Shown: in pieces, positions 12,200-22,054 of the stretch
How positions within the stretch are numbered: the stretch's first letter is position 1
Layout: the number at the start of each line of letters is the position of its first letter
Source of the DNA: Methylocystis sp.
Lineage (GTDB): Bacteria > Pseudomonadota > Alphaproteobacteria > Rhizobiales > Beijerinckiaceae
Length of the DNA stretch: 64,000 bases
Assembly (NCBI GenBank): GCA_020252485.1
Contig: JADCCX010000013.1
Span: 53,458-117,457 of the forward strand
Direction of reading: 5' to 3'
Program-made: the position numbers and the translations under genes
Notes under the pieces: generated by a model
Told to the model about the DNA's origin: nothing
The model's database searches: none
What the model saw: the letters and a program-made list of their open reading frames with translations, nothing else

Positions 12200-13615
12200 A
12201 TGAATGTTTACGCGCGCATGGAGCTGGTCCGTCCGGCGCCGGAGGTTATCGCCAAGGTTGTCGCGGAGCTCACCCGTGATTTCGGCAACCGCTGCGTTAC
12301 ATCGAAGGCAGTGCGCGAGCAGCATGCCAACACGCTCACCTGGACCGAAAACCAGCCGCCTGATGCGGTTGTCTATCCCATGACGACCGAAGAGGTGGTG
12401 CAGATCGTGAAGCTCTGCGCGCTTCACAAGGTGCCGATCATCGCTTTCGGGATCGGCTCGTCCTTCGAGGGCCATGTCAATGCGCCGATCGGAGGCGTGT
12501 CGGTCGATACGTCGATGATGAAAGCGATCAAGGAGGTCCATGCGGAGGATCTCGATTGCGTCATCGAGCCGGGCGTCACCCGCAAGCAGCTTAACGAATA
12601 TCTGCGCGATCAGGGGCTGTTTTTTCCGATCGACCCGGGCGCCGACGCATCGCTCGGCGGCATGACGGCGACGCGGGCATCCGGCACCAATGCGGTGCGC
12701 TATGGCACGATGAAGGACAATGTCATCGCGCTTAAGGCCGTGCTTGCCAATGGCGACGTGATCACCACGGCGCGGCGCGCCAAGAAGACCTCCGCCGGCT
12801 ACGATCTGACCCGCCTCTTCGTGGGGTCCGAGGGAACGCTCGGCATCATCACCGAGATCACCCTCAAGCTGCAGGGCATTCCCGAGGCGATTTCGGCCGC
12901 CGTTTGCTCCTTCCCCAGCGTCAAGGACGCCTGCGACACCGCGATCATGACGATCCAGAGCGGCATCCCCATTGCGCGCGTGGAGCTGCTCGACGCCGTC
13001 GCGATCCGGGCCACCAACCTCTACTCGAAACTCGATCTCCCCGAGAAGCCGATGCTGCTGGTGGAGTTCCACGGCAGCGACTCGTCCGTCAAGGAACAGG
13101 CCGAGCGTTTCGGCGAGATCGCTGCAGGTTTCGGGAGCAGCAATTTCCAATGGACGACGAAGCCGGAGGAGCGGACCCGGCTCTGGCAGGCGCGCCACGA
13201 TTCCTATTGGGCTTCGATGGCGCTCCGCCCCGGAGCAAAAGGCATCTCAACTGATGTCTGCGTGCCGATCTCGCGGCTGGCGGAATGCGTGGACGAATCG
13301 ATCCGCGATCTTGAAACGACCGGGCTGATCGGGCCGATCGTCGGCCATGTCGGCGATGGCAACTTTCACGTCCTGCCGCTGATCGACATGGATGATCCCG
13401 GCGAGATCGAGAAGGGCAAGGCCTATGTCGGAAGGCTGGTGGAGCGGGCGCTCGCCATGGGCGGCACCTGCACGGGCGAGCATGGTGTGGGGCAGGGGAA
13501 GATGAAGTATCTTGAGAAGGAGCTTGGCCCGGAAAATCTCGCGGCCATGCGGCTCATCAAGCGCGCCTTCGATCCCGAGAACATCATGAACCCGGGCAAG
13601 ATCGTGGCGCTGTGA
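12200..13615 (+). CDS. FAD-linked oxidase, D-lactate dehydrogenase (cytochrome) type
   Basis: Flavoprotein of the GlcD/LDHD family that oxidises a D-2-hydroxy acid and passes electrons to cytochrome c or quinone. FAD-binding motifs are GSSFEGHVNAPIGG, DPGADASLGGMTATRASGTN and GSEGTLGIIT. The C-terminal oxidase domain carries HVGDGNFHV and GEHGVGQGKM. I start at ATG 12200 (GAGGGA upstream), giving 471 aa, the usual size; the frame is open to 12083 without conserved sequence. The exact substrate is not readable. Confidence 0.9.
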   Translation: MNVYARMELVRPAPEVIAKVVAELTRDFGNRCVTSKAVREQHANTLTWTENQPPDAVVYPMTTEEVVQIVKLCALHKVPIIAFGIGSSFEGHVNAPIGGVSVDTSMMKAIKEVHAEDLDCVIEPGVTRKQLNEYLRDQGLFFPIDPGADASLGGMTATRASGTNAVRYGTMKDNVIALKAVLANGDVITTARRAKKTSAGYDLTRLFVGSEGTLGIITEITLKLQGIPEAISAAVCSFPSVKDACDTAIMTIQSGIPIARVELLDAVAIRATNLYSKLDLPEKPMLLVEFHGSDSSVKEQAERFGEIAAGFGSSNFQWTTKPEERTRLWQARHDSYWASMALRPGAKGISTDVCVPISRLAECVDESIRDLETTGLIGPIVGHVGDGNFHVLPLIDMDDPGEIEKGKAYVGRLVERALAMGGTCTGEHGVGQGKMKYLEKELGPENLAAMRLIKRAFDPENIMNPGKIVAL

Positions 13616-13714
13616 ACGGTGCGGTTCTGGCCGTGATTTCAACGCAATGCGGCATTATCGCGGGCCCAATGGCGACAGGTCACGAATTTCTGCTCCCCAG
13701 CAGGGGCTGCGCTG

Positions 13715-16700
13715 ATGCGTGACCTTTTGACTGGCCTCGCCATCCTCGTTCTGCTCGCGCTGACGGCTGCGCTGATCGGTCCGCATGTGATCGACTGGGA
13801 CAGCCGGCGCGATCTTGTCGCCCAGTACGTGTCGCAGGCCTTGGGCGCGCCGGTCAGCATCGACGGTCCGATCAGCTTGGAGCTGCTGCCCACCCCCACG
13901 CTGAAGCTCGGCCATGTGCGGATTGAGGGCGACGGAATCCTGACCGGTTCGGTCGGCCGCTTCCGCGCCCGCTTGTCCGTGCCGCCGTTGATGCGCGGCA
14001 ACATCCGAATGACCGAGGCCGTTCTGACCGGAGCCGATCTCACGCTTGCGCCCAAGGCGCAGCCGGGCGCAGCTGCGGAGGTTCCGGGCTATCTTGCCGC
14101 CTCCGCGATCGACCAGCTCATCATCCGCCAGTCACGCCTGCGCCTCGTCTCCGGCAATGGCAGCACGCATGTTGATCTGAGCGGCATCGAGGGACAATTC
14201 GAGGTTCAGTCGCTGCTCGGGCCCTATCGCGGCGGCGCCGCCTTCGACAGGGACGGGAAGCGCCTGACGTTGCGGCTCTCCACCGGCAAGATCGCCGATG
14301 GTGCGATCCGCCTGAAGGCTCAGCTGGAGAATGATTCTGCGGCGATGCGCATCGATTACGACGGCTCCTTGCAGCTTGGCGCCAACGGCATCGTGGCCGA
14401 TGGCACGCTCTCCGCCAGCGGCAATGCCTCTCTGCCGCTGGGCGAACGGGACGAACACCTCATCTGGCGGGCGTCTTCGCGCCTCGCCAGCGCGAATGGA
14501 TTGGCGGCGCTGGACAAGATTGAATTGTCCTTTGGCAACGCCGAGCGCCAGGCCGTGTTGAATGGAGTCGGCGATATCGACTGGAAACGGGAGCGGGCGG
14601 CCAGTTTCATCCTCTCCGGACGTCAGTTCGATCTCGATCGCCTGCTCGCCGGCGAAGACCGGAAGACCCCGCCGACACCGGAGGCGCTCCTGCGGGCGGC
14701 GCTCGGCGGGGTGACTGGCGGCGCCTCATCACCGCTGACAGGCACGCTCGAGGTCAGCTTGGGCTCGATGATGGTTGGCGGCGAAGCCATCCTTGCGCCG
14801 CGCCTGCTGATTGACGCCTCCGCCGCAGGCCTGCGTCTCCGGCAAGCCTCCGGCGAGCTGCCCGGCCGGACGAGCCTGAACCTTGATGCCGGCGCCGCCG
14901 ACGAAAGCGACCGGCTGATTGGCCAGATCGCCTTCGAGAGCCGCGATCTCGGCCGGCTGAGCGGTTGGTTCCACGGCATTGCGCCTCGGCCGCTTGGATT
15001 GAAGGCGCTCAAGCTCGAAGGCGAATTGCGCCAGGAACTGTCCGGTTTCGGCATCAGCGGCGCGAGGCTCGTCGCCGACGACATGCGGCTCACCGGCGAT
15101 GTCGCCTTTCGGCAGGATGGCCTGCGGCCCGGTCTGCGGCTCGCCCTGAAGGCGGACCAGCTCGATGTCGCCAAACTGCCGGATTGGCAATGGGCCGATT
15201 CACCGGCCGATCGGGCGGGTCTATGGGATCTGGATCTCGACGTTCAGGCGACGCGCGTGCGCTATCGCGGCGCCGGGGCCGGGGATATCGCGCTGCGGCT
15301 GCGCCGCAGTGATGGTCCGATCTATCTCGAAACGCTCAAGGTCTCCGATCTCGGCGGGGCCAATCTGCTGGCCTCCGGCGTGCTGAGCGGCGAGCGGCCT
15401 GCACTGACGGGGAAGCTCACAGCCACACGCCTGGAGGCCCTTCTCGAACTCGCCGAGCGGGTTTTGCCATCGCAGGCATTGCCCTATCTCGCGCCGCGCG
15501 CCGGAAGCCTCGTGCCGGCCGATATGACGCTCGATTGGTCGAGCACGCCCGGTCAGGCAGGCCGGAGCACGCTGCGTCTCGCCGGCCGTCTCGGCACGAC
15601 TCTGGTCGACGGCAGCTTCCGGCTTGGCGGTGATGGCGCGTTGGACGGGGCGAATGCCCTGACGCTCAGCCTGAAGGCCCCAGAGCCCTCCCGCCTGCTG
15701 CGGCAGATCGGGCTGGACGCGATCGCGATCGGCGGCGCTGGCCCCGTCGATCTGGCGATCATCGGTTCGGGACCGCCGTCCCCCGGCGGAGCCGAGACGC
15801 CCTGGTCGGTCGACGGCCTCTTCGGCGGCATGTCGATGTCGCTGAAGGCCGGCTGGACATCAAGCGCCGATGAGCCGCTGCGGGGCGTATTGGCGCTGTC
15901 GACGCCGGATTTCTTCCCGCTGGCCCAGACGATGCTGCTGGCGGTGCCGGCCGTTTCGCCGGGACAGAGCCTGGCGGTGAAGGCGGGCTTCGACCTTCGC
16001 GGCTATCGCATCACGCTCCGCGGCCTCGACATGCAGTCGGGGCCGACGGCGCTCCGTGGCGAGATCGCCTTCAATCTCGCCGAGTTCGGCCGGGTTTCGG
16101 GTCAGCTTCGCACCGGTCCGCTTGATGCGAGCGCCTTCGCTCCGTTGATCTTCGGCGAAAGCGGTGAGCAGGCGCCTGCCCCCGCCCGATGGAGCCGCAC
16201 CCCCTTTGGGCCTGCCGCTGGGGTCACGCTTCCGGGTGATCTGTGGATCGAGGCGGAGGCGTTGCGGCTTGGCGATGGAATTGGGCTGCAGCAGCCGCGC
16301 TTCGTGCTCCGCTTCGATCAGGGCCTGATTTTCCTGGAGCATCTCGCGGGCCGCTGGCTTGACGGCGCGCTGACGGGGCAGGCGGTGCTGCGGCGTGGCG
16401 CGCAAGGCGTCAGCCTGTCGGCGCGCATGGCGGTCGATGGATTGACGATCGAGCACCCGGGCTTCGCGACGGCGTCCGGCCGCTTGCGCGGCAAGGCGGC
16501 GGTCTCCCTTGACGTCAGCGCGACGGGCGAGAGCCCGCTGGCCCTCGTCAGCGGGTTGGCCGGCGCCGGGCGGGTCTCGCTGGAGCGCGGCGTGGTGGAA
16601 GGCCTCGCCCCGAGCGCGCTCGATCATGTGCTTGGCATGAACCTTGACCTTGCCGTCCTCTCCCGCGAGGGGTTGGCGTCCACCCTGCGGCAGAAACTCA

Positions 16701-17290
16701 ACGGGACGCTGCCGCTCCCGGCCGTCGAGATTCCGATGTCGATCGCGGCCGGCGTCTGGCGTGCGGGTCCGATGCGGCTTGAAACCCCGAGAGAAGAATT
16801 CAGCGGCAGTGTCGCGGTGGATCTTCGCGACATGACGATGCAGGGACGCACCTCCGTGGTGGCGCGGGTGCATCCGCCCGGTTGGTCCGGCCCGCCGGCG
16901 ATGGCGGAACTCACGTTGCGCGGTCCCGTTGCAGCGCCAATGCGCGACCTTGATGTCTCCAGCCTGGCGAACGGGTTGACAGCCATCGCGATCCAGCGGG
17001 AGACCGAACGGATCGAAGCGCTGGAGCAGGATCAGCGCGAGCGAAGCTTCCACAACCGCCGCCTGCGCGCGGCCGAAGAACAGCGCAAGGCCGAGGAGGA
17101 AGAGCGTCGCCGCAGGGAAGCCGCCGCGCGCGCCGCCGAGGAGCAGCGGCGCCGCGACGAGCAGGCGCAACGGCTCGACCTGCAGCAGCGGATCGAAGAG
17201 ATCATCCGCGCCACGCCGGACCGGGCCTCGACGGGCGGCCCGCCGCCGCCTGGCGCTCCGCTCCCGATCACGCCACCACTGATCCGCTGA
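13715..17290 (+). CDS. Giant AsmA-family envelope protein
   Basis: 1191 aa beginning with one transmembrane helix (LLTGLAILVLLALTAALIGP) and the AsmA start (IDWDSRRDLVAQYVSQALGAPVSIDG), then a long beta-rich body typical of bridge-like lipid transport proteins. The AsmA C-terminal domain is near residues 900-1080. The last 110 residues are unusual: a charged coiled coil of Glu, Arg, Gln and Ala repeats (about 1095-1165) and a proline tail. AsmA relatives act in phospholipid transport or outer-membrane homeostasis. It stands alone, with a modest GGGG-type ribosome site. Confidence 0.88.
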   Translation: MRDLLTGLAILVLLALTAALIGPHVIDWDSRRDLVAQYVSQALGAPVSIDGPISLELLPTPTLKLGHVRIEGDGILTGSVGRFRARLSVPPLMRGNIRMTEAVLTGADLTLAPKAQPGAAAEVPGYLAASAIDQLIIRQSRLRLVSGNGSTHVDLSGIEGQFEVQSLLGPYRGGAAFDRDGKRLTLRLSTGKIADGAIRLKAQLENDSAAMRIDYDGSLQLGANGIVADGTLSASGNASLPLGERDEHLIWRASSRLASANGLAALDKIELSFGNAERQAVLNGVGDIDWKRERAASFILSGRQFDLDRLLAGEDRKTPPTPEALLRAALGGVTGGASSPLTGTLEVSLGSMMVGGEAILAPRLLIDASAAGLRLRQASGELPGRTSLNLDAGAADESDRLIGQIAFESRDLGRLSGWFHGIAPRPLGLKALKLEGELRQELSGFGISGARLVADDMRLTGDVAFRQDGLRPGLRLALKADQLDVAKLPDWQWADSPADRAGLWDLDLDVQATRVRYRGAGAGDIALRLRRSDGPIYLETLKVSDLGGANLLASGVLSGERPALTGKLTATRLEALLELAERVLPSQALPYLAPRAGSLVPADMTLDWSSTPGQAGRSTLRLAGRLGTTLVDGSFRLGGDGALDGANALTLSLKAPEPSRLLRQIGLDAIAIGGAGPVDLAIIGSGPPSPGGAETPWSVDGLFGGMSMSLKAGWTSSADEPLRGVLALSTPDFFPLAQTMLLAVPAVSPGQSLAVKAGFDLRGYRITLRGLDMQSGPTALRGEIAFNLAEFGRVSGQLRTGPLDASAFAPLIFGESGEQAPAPARWSRTPFGPAAGVTLPGDLWIEAEALRLGDGIGLQQPRFVLRFDQGLIFLEHLAGRWLDGALTGQAVLRRGAQGVSLSARMAVDGLTIEHPGFATASGRLRGKAAVSLDVSATGESPLALVSGLAGAGRVSLERGVVEGLAPSALDHVLGMNLDLAVLSREGLASTLRQKLNGTLPLPAVEIPMSIAAGVWRAGPMRLETPREEFSGSVAVDLRDMTMQGRTSVVARVHPPGWSGPPAMAELTLRGPVAAPMRDLDVSSLANGLTAIAIQRETERIEALEQDQRERSFHNRRLRAAEEQRKAEEEERRRREAAARAAEEQRRRDEQAQRLDLQQRIEEIIRATPDRASTGGPPPPGAPLPITPPLIR

Positions 17291-17311
17291 CCTTCAGCCA
17301 GGCGGGCGCGA

Positions 17312-17536
17312 TCAACGCGCGGCGACCTGTTCGAGCACGTACAGCCGGATCGCCGACGAGAGATTTTGGCGTTTGCGCCCCTGATCGATCTCGGCGATGA
17401 GCGCACCGGTGCTCAGGCCCCTGGCCTCGGCCAGCCGCTTCAGATGATCCCAGAAGGCCTGCTCCACCGAGACGCTGGTGCGGTGGCCCGCGATCATGAC
17501 CGAGCGCTTGATGATTCCGTCCGGGCTTTCAGGCAT
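17312..17536 (-). CDS. Ribbon-helix-helix domain protein
   Basis: 74 aa. The sequence HRTSVSVEQAFWDHLKRLAEARGLSTGALIAEID matches the small RHH-type proteins common in Hyphomicrobiales. It probably binds DNA as a dimer; the target is unknown. Its start overlaps the end of the DUF4169 gene by 8 nt, so the two are translated together. Confidence 0.8.
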   Translation of the reverse strand: MPESPDGIIKRSVMIAGHRTSVSVEQAFWDHLKRLAEARGLSTGALIAEIDQGRKRQNLSSAIRLYVLEQVAAR

Positions 17537-17747
17537 TCGGCTTGCGCGGTTTCAGCGGCGTGACGGCAGGCGGCGGATCGATGCGATGCCCCTCGATCCG
17601 GCGTTCCGCCAGCGCCTTTTTAGCCTTCGCCAATTGCTTTTCCGCCTTCGTTCGCCCGTGCAGCAGGCGGTTCTGCTCCGCCTGCGCCTCCTTGCCGGAG
17701 CGGGCCTTCGCCTTGCGGGCCTTCGAGAGGGAGAGGATATCGGACAT
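17529..17747 (-). CDS. DUF4169 family small basic protein
   Basis: 72 aa with the family's start (MSDILSLSKARKAKAR) and a Lys/Ala/Glu-rich helix (TKAEKQLAKAKKALAERRIEGHR). Function unknown; the family is confined to alphaproteobacteria and often sits beside the RHH gene and fumC. Here a ccdAB-like pair lies between it and fumC, which looks like an insertion into an older neighbourhood. Confidence 0.8.
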   Translation of the reverse strand: MSDILSLSKARKAKARSGKEAQAEQNRLLHGRTKAEKQLAKAKKALAERRIEGHRIDPPPAVTPLKPRKPNA

Positions 17748-17752
17748 GGAGG

Positions 17753-18055
17753 CTACCCGGTGATGAGGCGATCCAGCGCGCTGACGAAATCAACGTGCTG
17801 ACCGGACAGATTGGCGACTGTCGGACCCAGTTGCCTTGCCGGAACCGAAAACAGTTCCGGCATCGAGAGCGTCAGCTTTTCGCCGTCGATCTCGACCGGA
17901 ACCATCACCCTCGTCACGACTTCGAGGGGGTCGATGCGCAAGATCGGCGCAACAATGCGCGTCGGCAGGCCATCCACGTGATCCCTCTGCACAACGAGGA
18001 AATACGGCGCGCGGGACGCATTGCGGCCCCGATTCACGCAGACATCATACTGCAT
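17753..18055 (-). CDS. ccdB: CcdB-family toxin
   Basis: 100 aa, the normal size of CcdB, which poisons DNA gyrase. Recognisable are the start (QYDVCVNRG...APYFLVVQRDHVDGLPTRIVAPI) and the end (PELFSVPARQLGPTVANLSGQHVDFVSALDRLI), whose last helix contacts gyrase in the founding member. Overlaps the ccdA stop by one base. Activity is inferred. Confidence 0.85.
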   Translation of the reverse strand: MQYDVCVNRGRNASRAPYFLVVQRDHVDGLPTRIVAPILRIDPLEVVTRVMVPVEIDGEKLTLSMPELFSVPARQLGPTVANLSGQHVDFVSALDRLITG

Positions 18056-18282
18056 CAGCCGTAAGCCCGATGCTCTTCGCCAGCAACGCCTTCCGCCTCG
18101 ATGCGCTGCGCCATGGCGGCGAGAGATTGGGCGTTTTCGCGCTTCCAGCGCTCGGCTTCAAGCTTGGCGACCTTGGCGCGGACACCTTGATCGAGTTCGG
18201 CAGAGAGGTTGATGCCCTCTGCCTTCGCCCTGGCGAGCAGATCTGCATCCATCGTCACGTTCACGGCCTTCTTGGCATTCAT
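18055..18282 (-). CDS. ccdA: CcdA-family antitoxin
   Basis: 75 aa, with an RHH-like DNA-binding N-terminus (KKAVNVTMDADLLARAKAEGINLSAELDQGV) and a charged C-terminal tail (WKRENAQSLAAMAQRIEAEG) of the type that wraps the toxin. Antitoxin before toxin with a one-base overlap is the standard order and lets the complex repress its own promoter. It starts 55 nt downstream of the fumC stop. Confidence 0.85.
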   Translation of the reverse strand: MNAKKAVNVTMDADLLARAKAEGINLSAELDQGVRAKVAKLEAERWKRENAQSLAAMAQRIEAEGVAGEEHRAYG

Positions 18283-18337
18283 GGGTATACTCCATGCGCA
18301 TCAACCCTGCGCAAAGTACCTCACTTCCGCTTGCGGC

Positions 18338-19732
18338 TCAACCCGGCCCCACCATGTTCTCCGGCCGCACGATCGCATCGTAATCAGCCGCCGGGACGCC
18401 GGCGAGCAGCGCTTCCTCGCGCAAGGTGGTGCCGTTCTTGTGGGCCGTCTTGGCGATCTTGGCGGCGAGATCATAGCCGTATTTGGGCGCCAGCGCCGTC
18501 ACCAGCATCAGCGAGTTATCAAGGCCCTTCTTGATATTGTCGCGGCGCGGCTCGATGCCGGCCACGCAATTGTCGGTGAAGCTGATCGCCGCATCGGCGA
18601 GCAGGCGGACCGACTGCAGGAAATTGTAGGCCATCACCGGGTTGAACACGTTGAGCTCGAAATGCCCGGACGCGCCGGCGAAGGTGAGCGCCGCATGGTT
18701 GCCGAACACCTGCACGCAGACCATAGTCAGCGCCTCGCATTGCGTCGGGTTCACCTTGCCCGGCATGATGGATGAGCCGGGCTCGTTTTCCGGCAGCGAG
18801 AGTTCGCCCAGTCCCGAACGGGGGCCCGAGCCCAGGAAGCGGATGTCGTTGGCGATCTTGAACAGGGACGCCGCAACCGTGTTGATCGCGCCATGGCTCA
18901 TCACCATCGCGTCATGGGCCGCGAGCGCCTCGAATTTGTTGGGCGCGCTGGTGAAGGGCAGTTTCGTGATTTTCGCGATGCGCCTCGCCACCTCCTCCGC
19001 GAAACCGACCGGTGCGTTTAGGCCCGTGCCGACGGCCGTTCCGCCCTGCGCCAATTGCATCAGCATCGGCAGCGTCTGCTCGATCCGCGCGATGCCGTTT
19101 TCGACCTGCTGCGCATAGCCGGAGAATTCCTGGCCCAAAGTCACCGGCGTTGCGTCCTGCGTATGGGTGCGGCCGATCTTGATGATCTTGCCCCAGGCTT
19201 TCGCCTTTTTGTCGAGCGCCTTGTGCAAATGCCTGAGCGCCGGCAGCAGCTCCTGCACGATCTGCTCGGCGCAGGCGATATGCATGGCCGTCGGATAGGT
19301 GTCGTTGGACGACTGGCTCATGTTGACATGGTCGTTGGGATGGACCGGCTTCTTCGAGCCCATCACTCCGCCCAGCATCTCGATGGCGCGGTTCGAGATC
19401 ACCTCATTGGCGTTCATGTTGGACTGGGTGCCCGATCCCGTCTGCCAGACGACGAGGGGAAAGTGATCGTTGAGCTTGCCGTCGATCACCTCCTGCGCCG
19501 CGGCGATAATCGTTTCGGCGAGTTTCGGGTCGAGGCGCTTCAGCTTGACATTGGTCTCCGCCGCCGCCCGCTTGACGATGCCCAGCGCGCGCACGACCGA
19601 GGCGGGCTGCTTCTCCCAGCCGATCTTGAAATTGCCGAGCGAGCGCTGCGCCTGCGCACCCCAGTAGACATCCGAAGCCACCTCGATGGGGCCGAATGTA
19701 TCGGTTTCCGTGCGTGTCGCGGCCTTGGCCAT
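18338..19732 (-). CDS. fumC: Class II fumarate hydratase FumC
   Basis: Iron-free, oxygen-stable fumarase of the TCA cycle. At 464 aa it is full length. It carries the superfamily signature [17 protein letters not shown] (catalytic Ser loop), [15 protein letters not shown], and [20 protein letters not shown] with the active-site His. Followed on the same strand by the ccdAB, DUF4169 and RHH genes. Confidence 0.96.
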   Translation of the reverse strand: MAKAATRTETDTFGPIEVASDVYWGAQAQRSLGNFKIGWEKQPASVVRALGIVKRAAAETNVKLKRLDPKLAETIIAAAQEVIDGKLNDHFPLVVWQTGSGTQSNMNANEVISNRAIEMLGGVMGSKKPVHPNDHVNMSQSSNDTYPTAMHIACAEQIVQELLPALRHLHKALDKKAKAWGKIIKIGRTHTQDATPVTLGQEFSGYAQQVENGIARIEQTLPMLMQLAQGGTAVGTGLNAPVGFAEEVARRIAKITKLPFTSAPNKFEALAAHDAMVMSHGAINTVAASLFKIANDIRFLGSGPRSGLGELSLPENEPGSSIMPGKVNPTQCEALTMVCVQVFGNHAALTFAGASGHFELNVFNPVMAYNFLQSVRLLADAAISFTDNCVAGIEPRRDNIKKGLDNSLMLVTALAPKYGYDLAAKIAKTAHKNGTTLREEALLAGVPAADYDAIVRPENMVGPG

Positions 19733-19857
19733 GCTGCTGCCCCGTTTGAATCCCTTGGATGGTCAGCGCTTTAGCAGGCGGCGCGGCTGCGGCAAGAGGA
19801 TCGTTGGTCGAACCTGGCCGGGATGATAGCCTCGCCATTGATTGCACAGGAGGCACG

Positions 19858-21252
19858 ATGACGCTCGCGATTGATGCCGGCACGCCGGGCCTGCGCCCAC
19901 GCGGCTATCGGCCGCCCGCGCCGATTCCGCATACGGAGAGGCTTGGCGCCTTCGCCCTGCTGCGGCAGCTCCGCGACAATCCTGCCGCGGCCTGGGGCGT
20001 CTGGCATTTCGAGGAGCCTTTCGTATCGGCCAGAACGGTGCTGGGCGATACCATCGTCATCAGCGATCCGGCGGCTATCCGCCGCGTTCTGGTCGAAAAC
20101 GTCGGCAATTACCCCAAGGACGATCTGCAGCGCCGCGTCCTGAAGCCCGGCCTGGGCGAAGGCCTGCTGACGGCGGAAGGCGAAACCTGGAAGCGCGTGC
20201 GGCGTACGCTGGCGCCGCTCTTCACGCCCCGGATGGTTGATGGATTCGCGGGCATCATGCTGGAACGGGCGCGCAAATCCGCCGATCGCCTCGCAGCGGC
20301 GCCAAGGGGCGATTTGGTTAATGTCTCTGCGGAGATGACGCGCGTCACCTTCGACATTCTTGCCGGCACGCTTTTCTCCGACGGCATCGTCAGCGGCGCG
20401 GATCGGTTTGGCGAGGCCGTCACAGGCTATTTCGATACGGTCGGCCGGCTCGATCCGCTGGATGCCCTTGGCCTGCCGGACTGGATCCCGCGGCTTTCCT
20501 GGTTCACGGGCCGCAAATCGATTTCCTTCTTCGAAGCCGAGGTGAATCGGATCATTCAGCGCCGCAAGGGCGAGATGGCCGAGGGTATCGCGCCCGCCGA
20601 TCTGCTGACGGCGCTGATCGGCGCGGCCGATCCCGAAACCGGCATCGGCCTCACCGACGAGGAAGTGGCCGCGAACATCATCACCTTCATCACCGCCGGT
20701 CACGAAACGACCGCCAATGCGCTTGGCTGGGCGTTGTTCCTGCTGGCGAAGCATCCAGATCAGCGCGAGCGGGCGGAACGGGAGGCCGCCGGCGCCCTTA
20801 ACCTTCCGCTTGCCGAATGGCCGGATCGCCTGCCCTTCCTGCGCGCCGTCATCGAGGAAGCGATGCGCCTTTATCCGCCGGCAGCCACGTTGACCCGCAA
20901 GGCCCTTGCAGCCGAGTCCTTCGGTGATATCCGCATCGCAAAGGGCGCGCTTGTGGTGATCTCGCCCTATGTCGTGCACCGCCATCGCAAACTCTGGAGC
21001 GACCCGGATTTCTTTCGTCCCGAGCGGTTCATGCCCGGCGCAAGGGAGGCGATCGACCGGTACCAGTACCTGCCCTTCGGCGCGGGCCCGCGCATCTGCA
21101 TCGGCCAGCGTTTCGCCATGCTGGAGGCCGTCATCATTCTGGCCACGATCTTTGGACGGGTTCGGCTGGACTGGCCGCCGCGGCAGGTGGTCAATCCGGT
21201 TCAGCGGGTGACGCTGAGGCCCATGCCGGAATTGCGGATGGTGCGGGCGTGA
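19858..21252 (+). CDS. Cytochrome P450
   Basis: Haem monooxygenase, 464 aa from ATG 19858, preceded by a strong AGGAGG site. The I-helix motif AGHETTAN, the ExxR motif in EEAMRLYPP and the haem loop FGAGPRICIGQRFA with its Cys ligand are intact. No N-terminal membrane anchor, so it is a soluble bacterial P450, of a type resembling CYP102/CYP4-like fatty-acid hydroxylases. No ferredoxin or reductase gene lies nearby, so electrons must come from elsewhere. Substrate unknown. Confidence 0.93.
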   Translation: MTLAIDAGTPGLRPRGYRPPAPIPHTERLGAFALLRQLRDNPAAAWGVWHFEEPFVSARTVLGDTIVISDPAAIRRVLVENVGNYPKDDLQRRVLKPGLGEGLLTAEGETWKRVRRTLAPLFTPRMVDGFAGIMLERARKSADRLAAAPRGDLVNVSAEMTRVTFDILAGTLFSDGIVSGADRFGEAVTGYFDTVGRLDPLDALGLPDWIPRLSWFTGRKSISFFEAEVNRIIQRRKGEMAEGIAPADLLTALIGAADPETGIGLTDEEVAANIITFITAGHETTANALGWALFLLAKHPDQRERAEREAAGALNLPLAEWPDRLPFLRAVIEEAMRLYPPAATLTRKALAAESFGDIRIAKGALVVISPYVVHRHRKLWSDPDFFRPERFMPGAREAIDRYQYLPFGAGPRICIGQRFAMLEAVIILATIFGRVRLDWPPRQVVNPVQRVTLRPMPELRMVRA

Positions 21253-21276
21253 AGGCGCGGCCCGCGCCGGTGATCG

Positions 21277-21891
21277 CTACTTCTTCTTGCGGAAGGCGTC
21301 GAGGCTGACAACGGCGGCCGTTGGCTGCGTCTCGTCCGCCTTCGCATCATCCGCAGCGGCCTTCTTGCCGCGGCCCTTGGTCGTGATGGTCGCGCCGTCC
21401 TTCTTCGCCTTGCCCTTGTCCTGCGTCGAGGAAAGGATGCCGCCATCCGGCTTGGGTGGCAGCATGGGGGCGACGGTCGCAAGAGCAGGCAGGTTCGCAC
21501 CCTTGGTGTCATCATTCTCGGCCACTGTTTCGGGCTGCTGGACCTCGAACTTGAGCCCGAATTGCACCGAGGGATCGAAGAAGCCGACAATCGCATCGAA
21601 TGGCACGAGCAGCCGCTCCGGCACGCCGCCGAACGAGAGGCCAACCTCGAAGGTGTGGTCGGTAATGCCGAGATCCCAGAACTGGTGCTGCAGCACGATC
21701 GTCATCTCGTCAGGGTATTGCTCGCGCAGCCGGTTGGAGATGCGCACGCCGGGCGCGCCCGTCTTGAACGACACGTAGAAATGATGTTCGCCGGGCAGGC
21801 CATTCTTCCCCGCATCCGAGAGCACATTGCGCACCACGCTGCGCAAGGCGTCTTGAACGAGGAGATCGTAACGGATGTGATCGGTCGACAT
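21277..21891 (-). CDS. sspB: SspB-like ClpXP adaptor
   Basis: 204 aa. The N-terminal 150 residues form the SspB fold as seen in alphaproteobacteria (HHFYVSFKTGAPGVRISNRLREQYPDEMTIVLQHQFWDL, then the strand containing LLVPFDAIVGFFDPSVQFGL). The tail is Lys/Ala/Asp-rich and disordered and ends in basic residues (DAFRKKK), where ClpX-binding peptides lie in this family. SspB captures ssrA-tagged proteins and delivers them to ClpXP. Notably, the tmRNA gene that makes the tag is immediately upstream on the same strand. Confidence 0.9.
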   Translation of the reverse strand: MSTDHIRYDLLVQDALRSVVRNVLSDAGKNGLPGEHHFYVSFKTGAPGVRISNRLREQYPDEMTIVLQHQFWDLGITDHTFEVGLSFGGVPERLLVPFDAIVGFFDPSVQFGLKFEVQQPETVAENDDTKGANLPALATVAPMLPPKPDGGILSSTQDKGKAKKDGATITTKGRGKKAAADDAKADETQPTAAVVSLDAFRKKK

Positions 21892-22054
21892 TTCCTGAGA
21901 CTAGCCGATTCCTTTGCGAAGGCGAGGGGGAAGATGCGGCAATCTGCAATCGGCAACCGGCTTTCGGCATTCGGCAATAGGGGAAAAACTCAGCAAGGGG
22001 GCAGGATGTGTCTTCCGACTGCCCACTGCCCATGCCCGACTGCCCATGAAAGAA

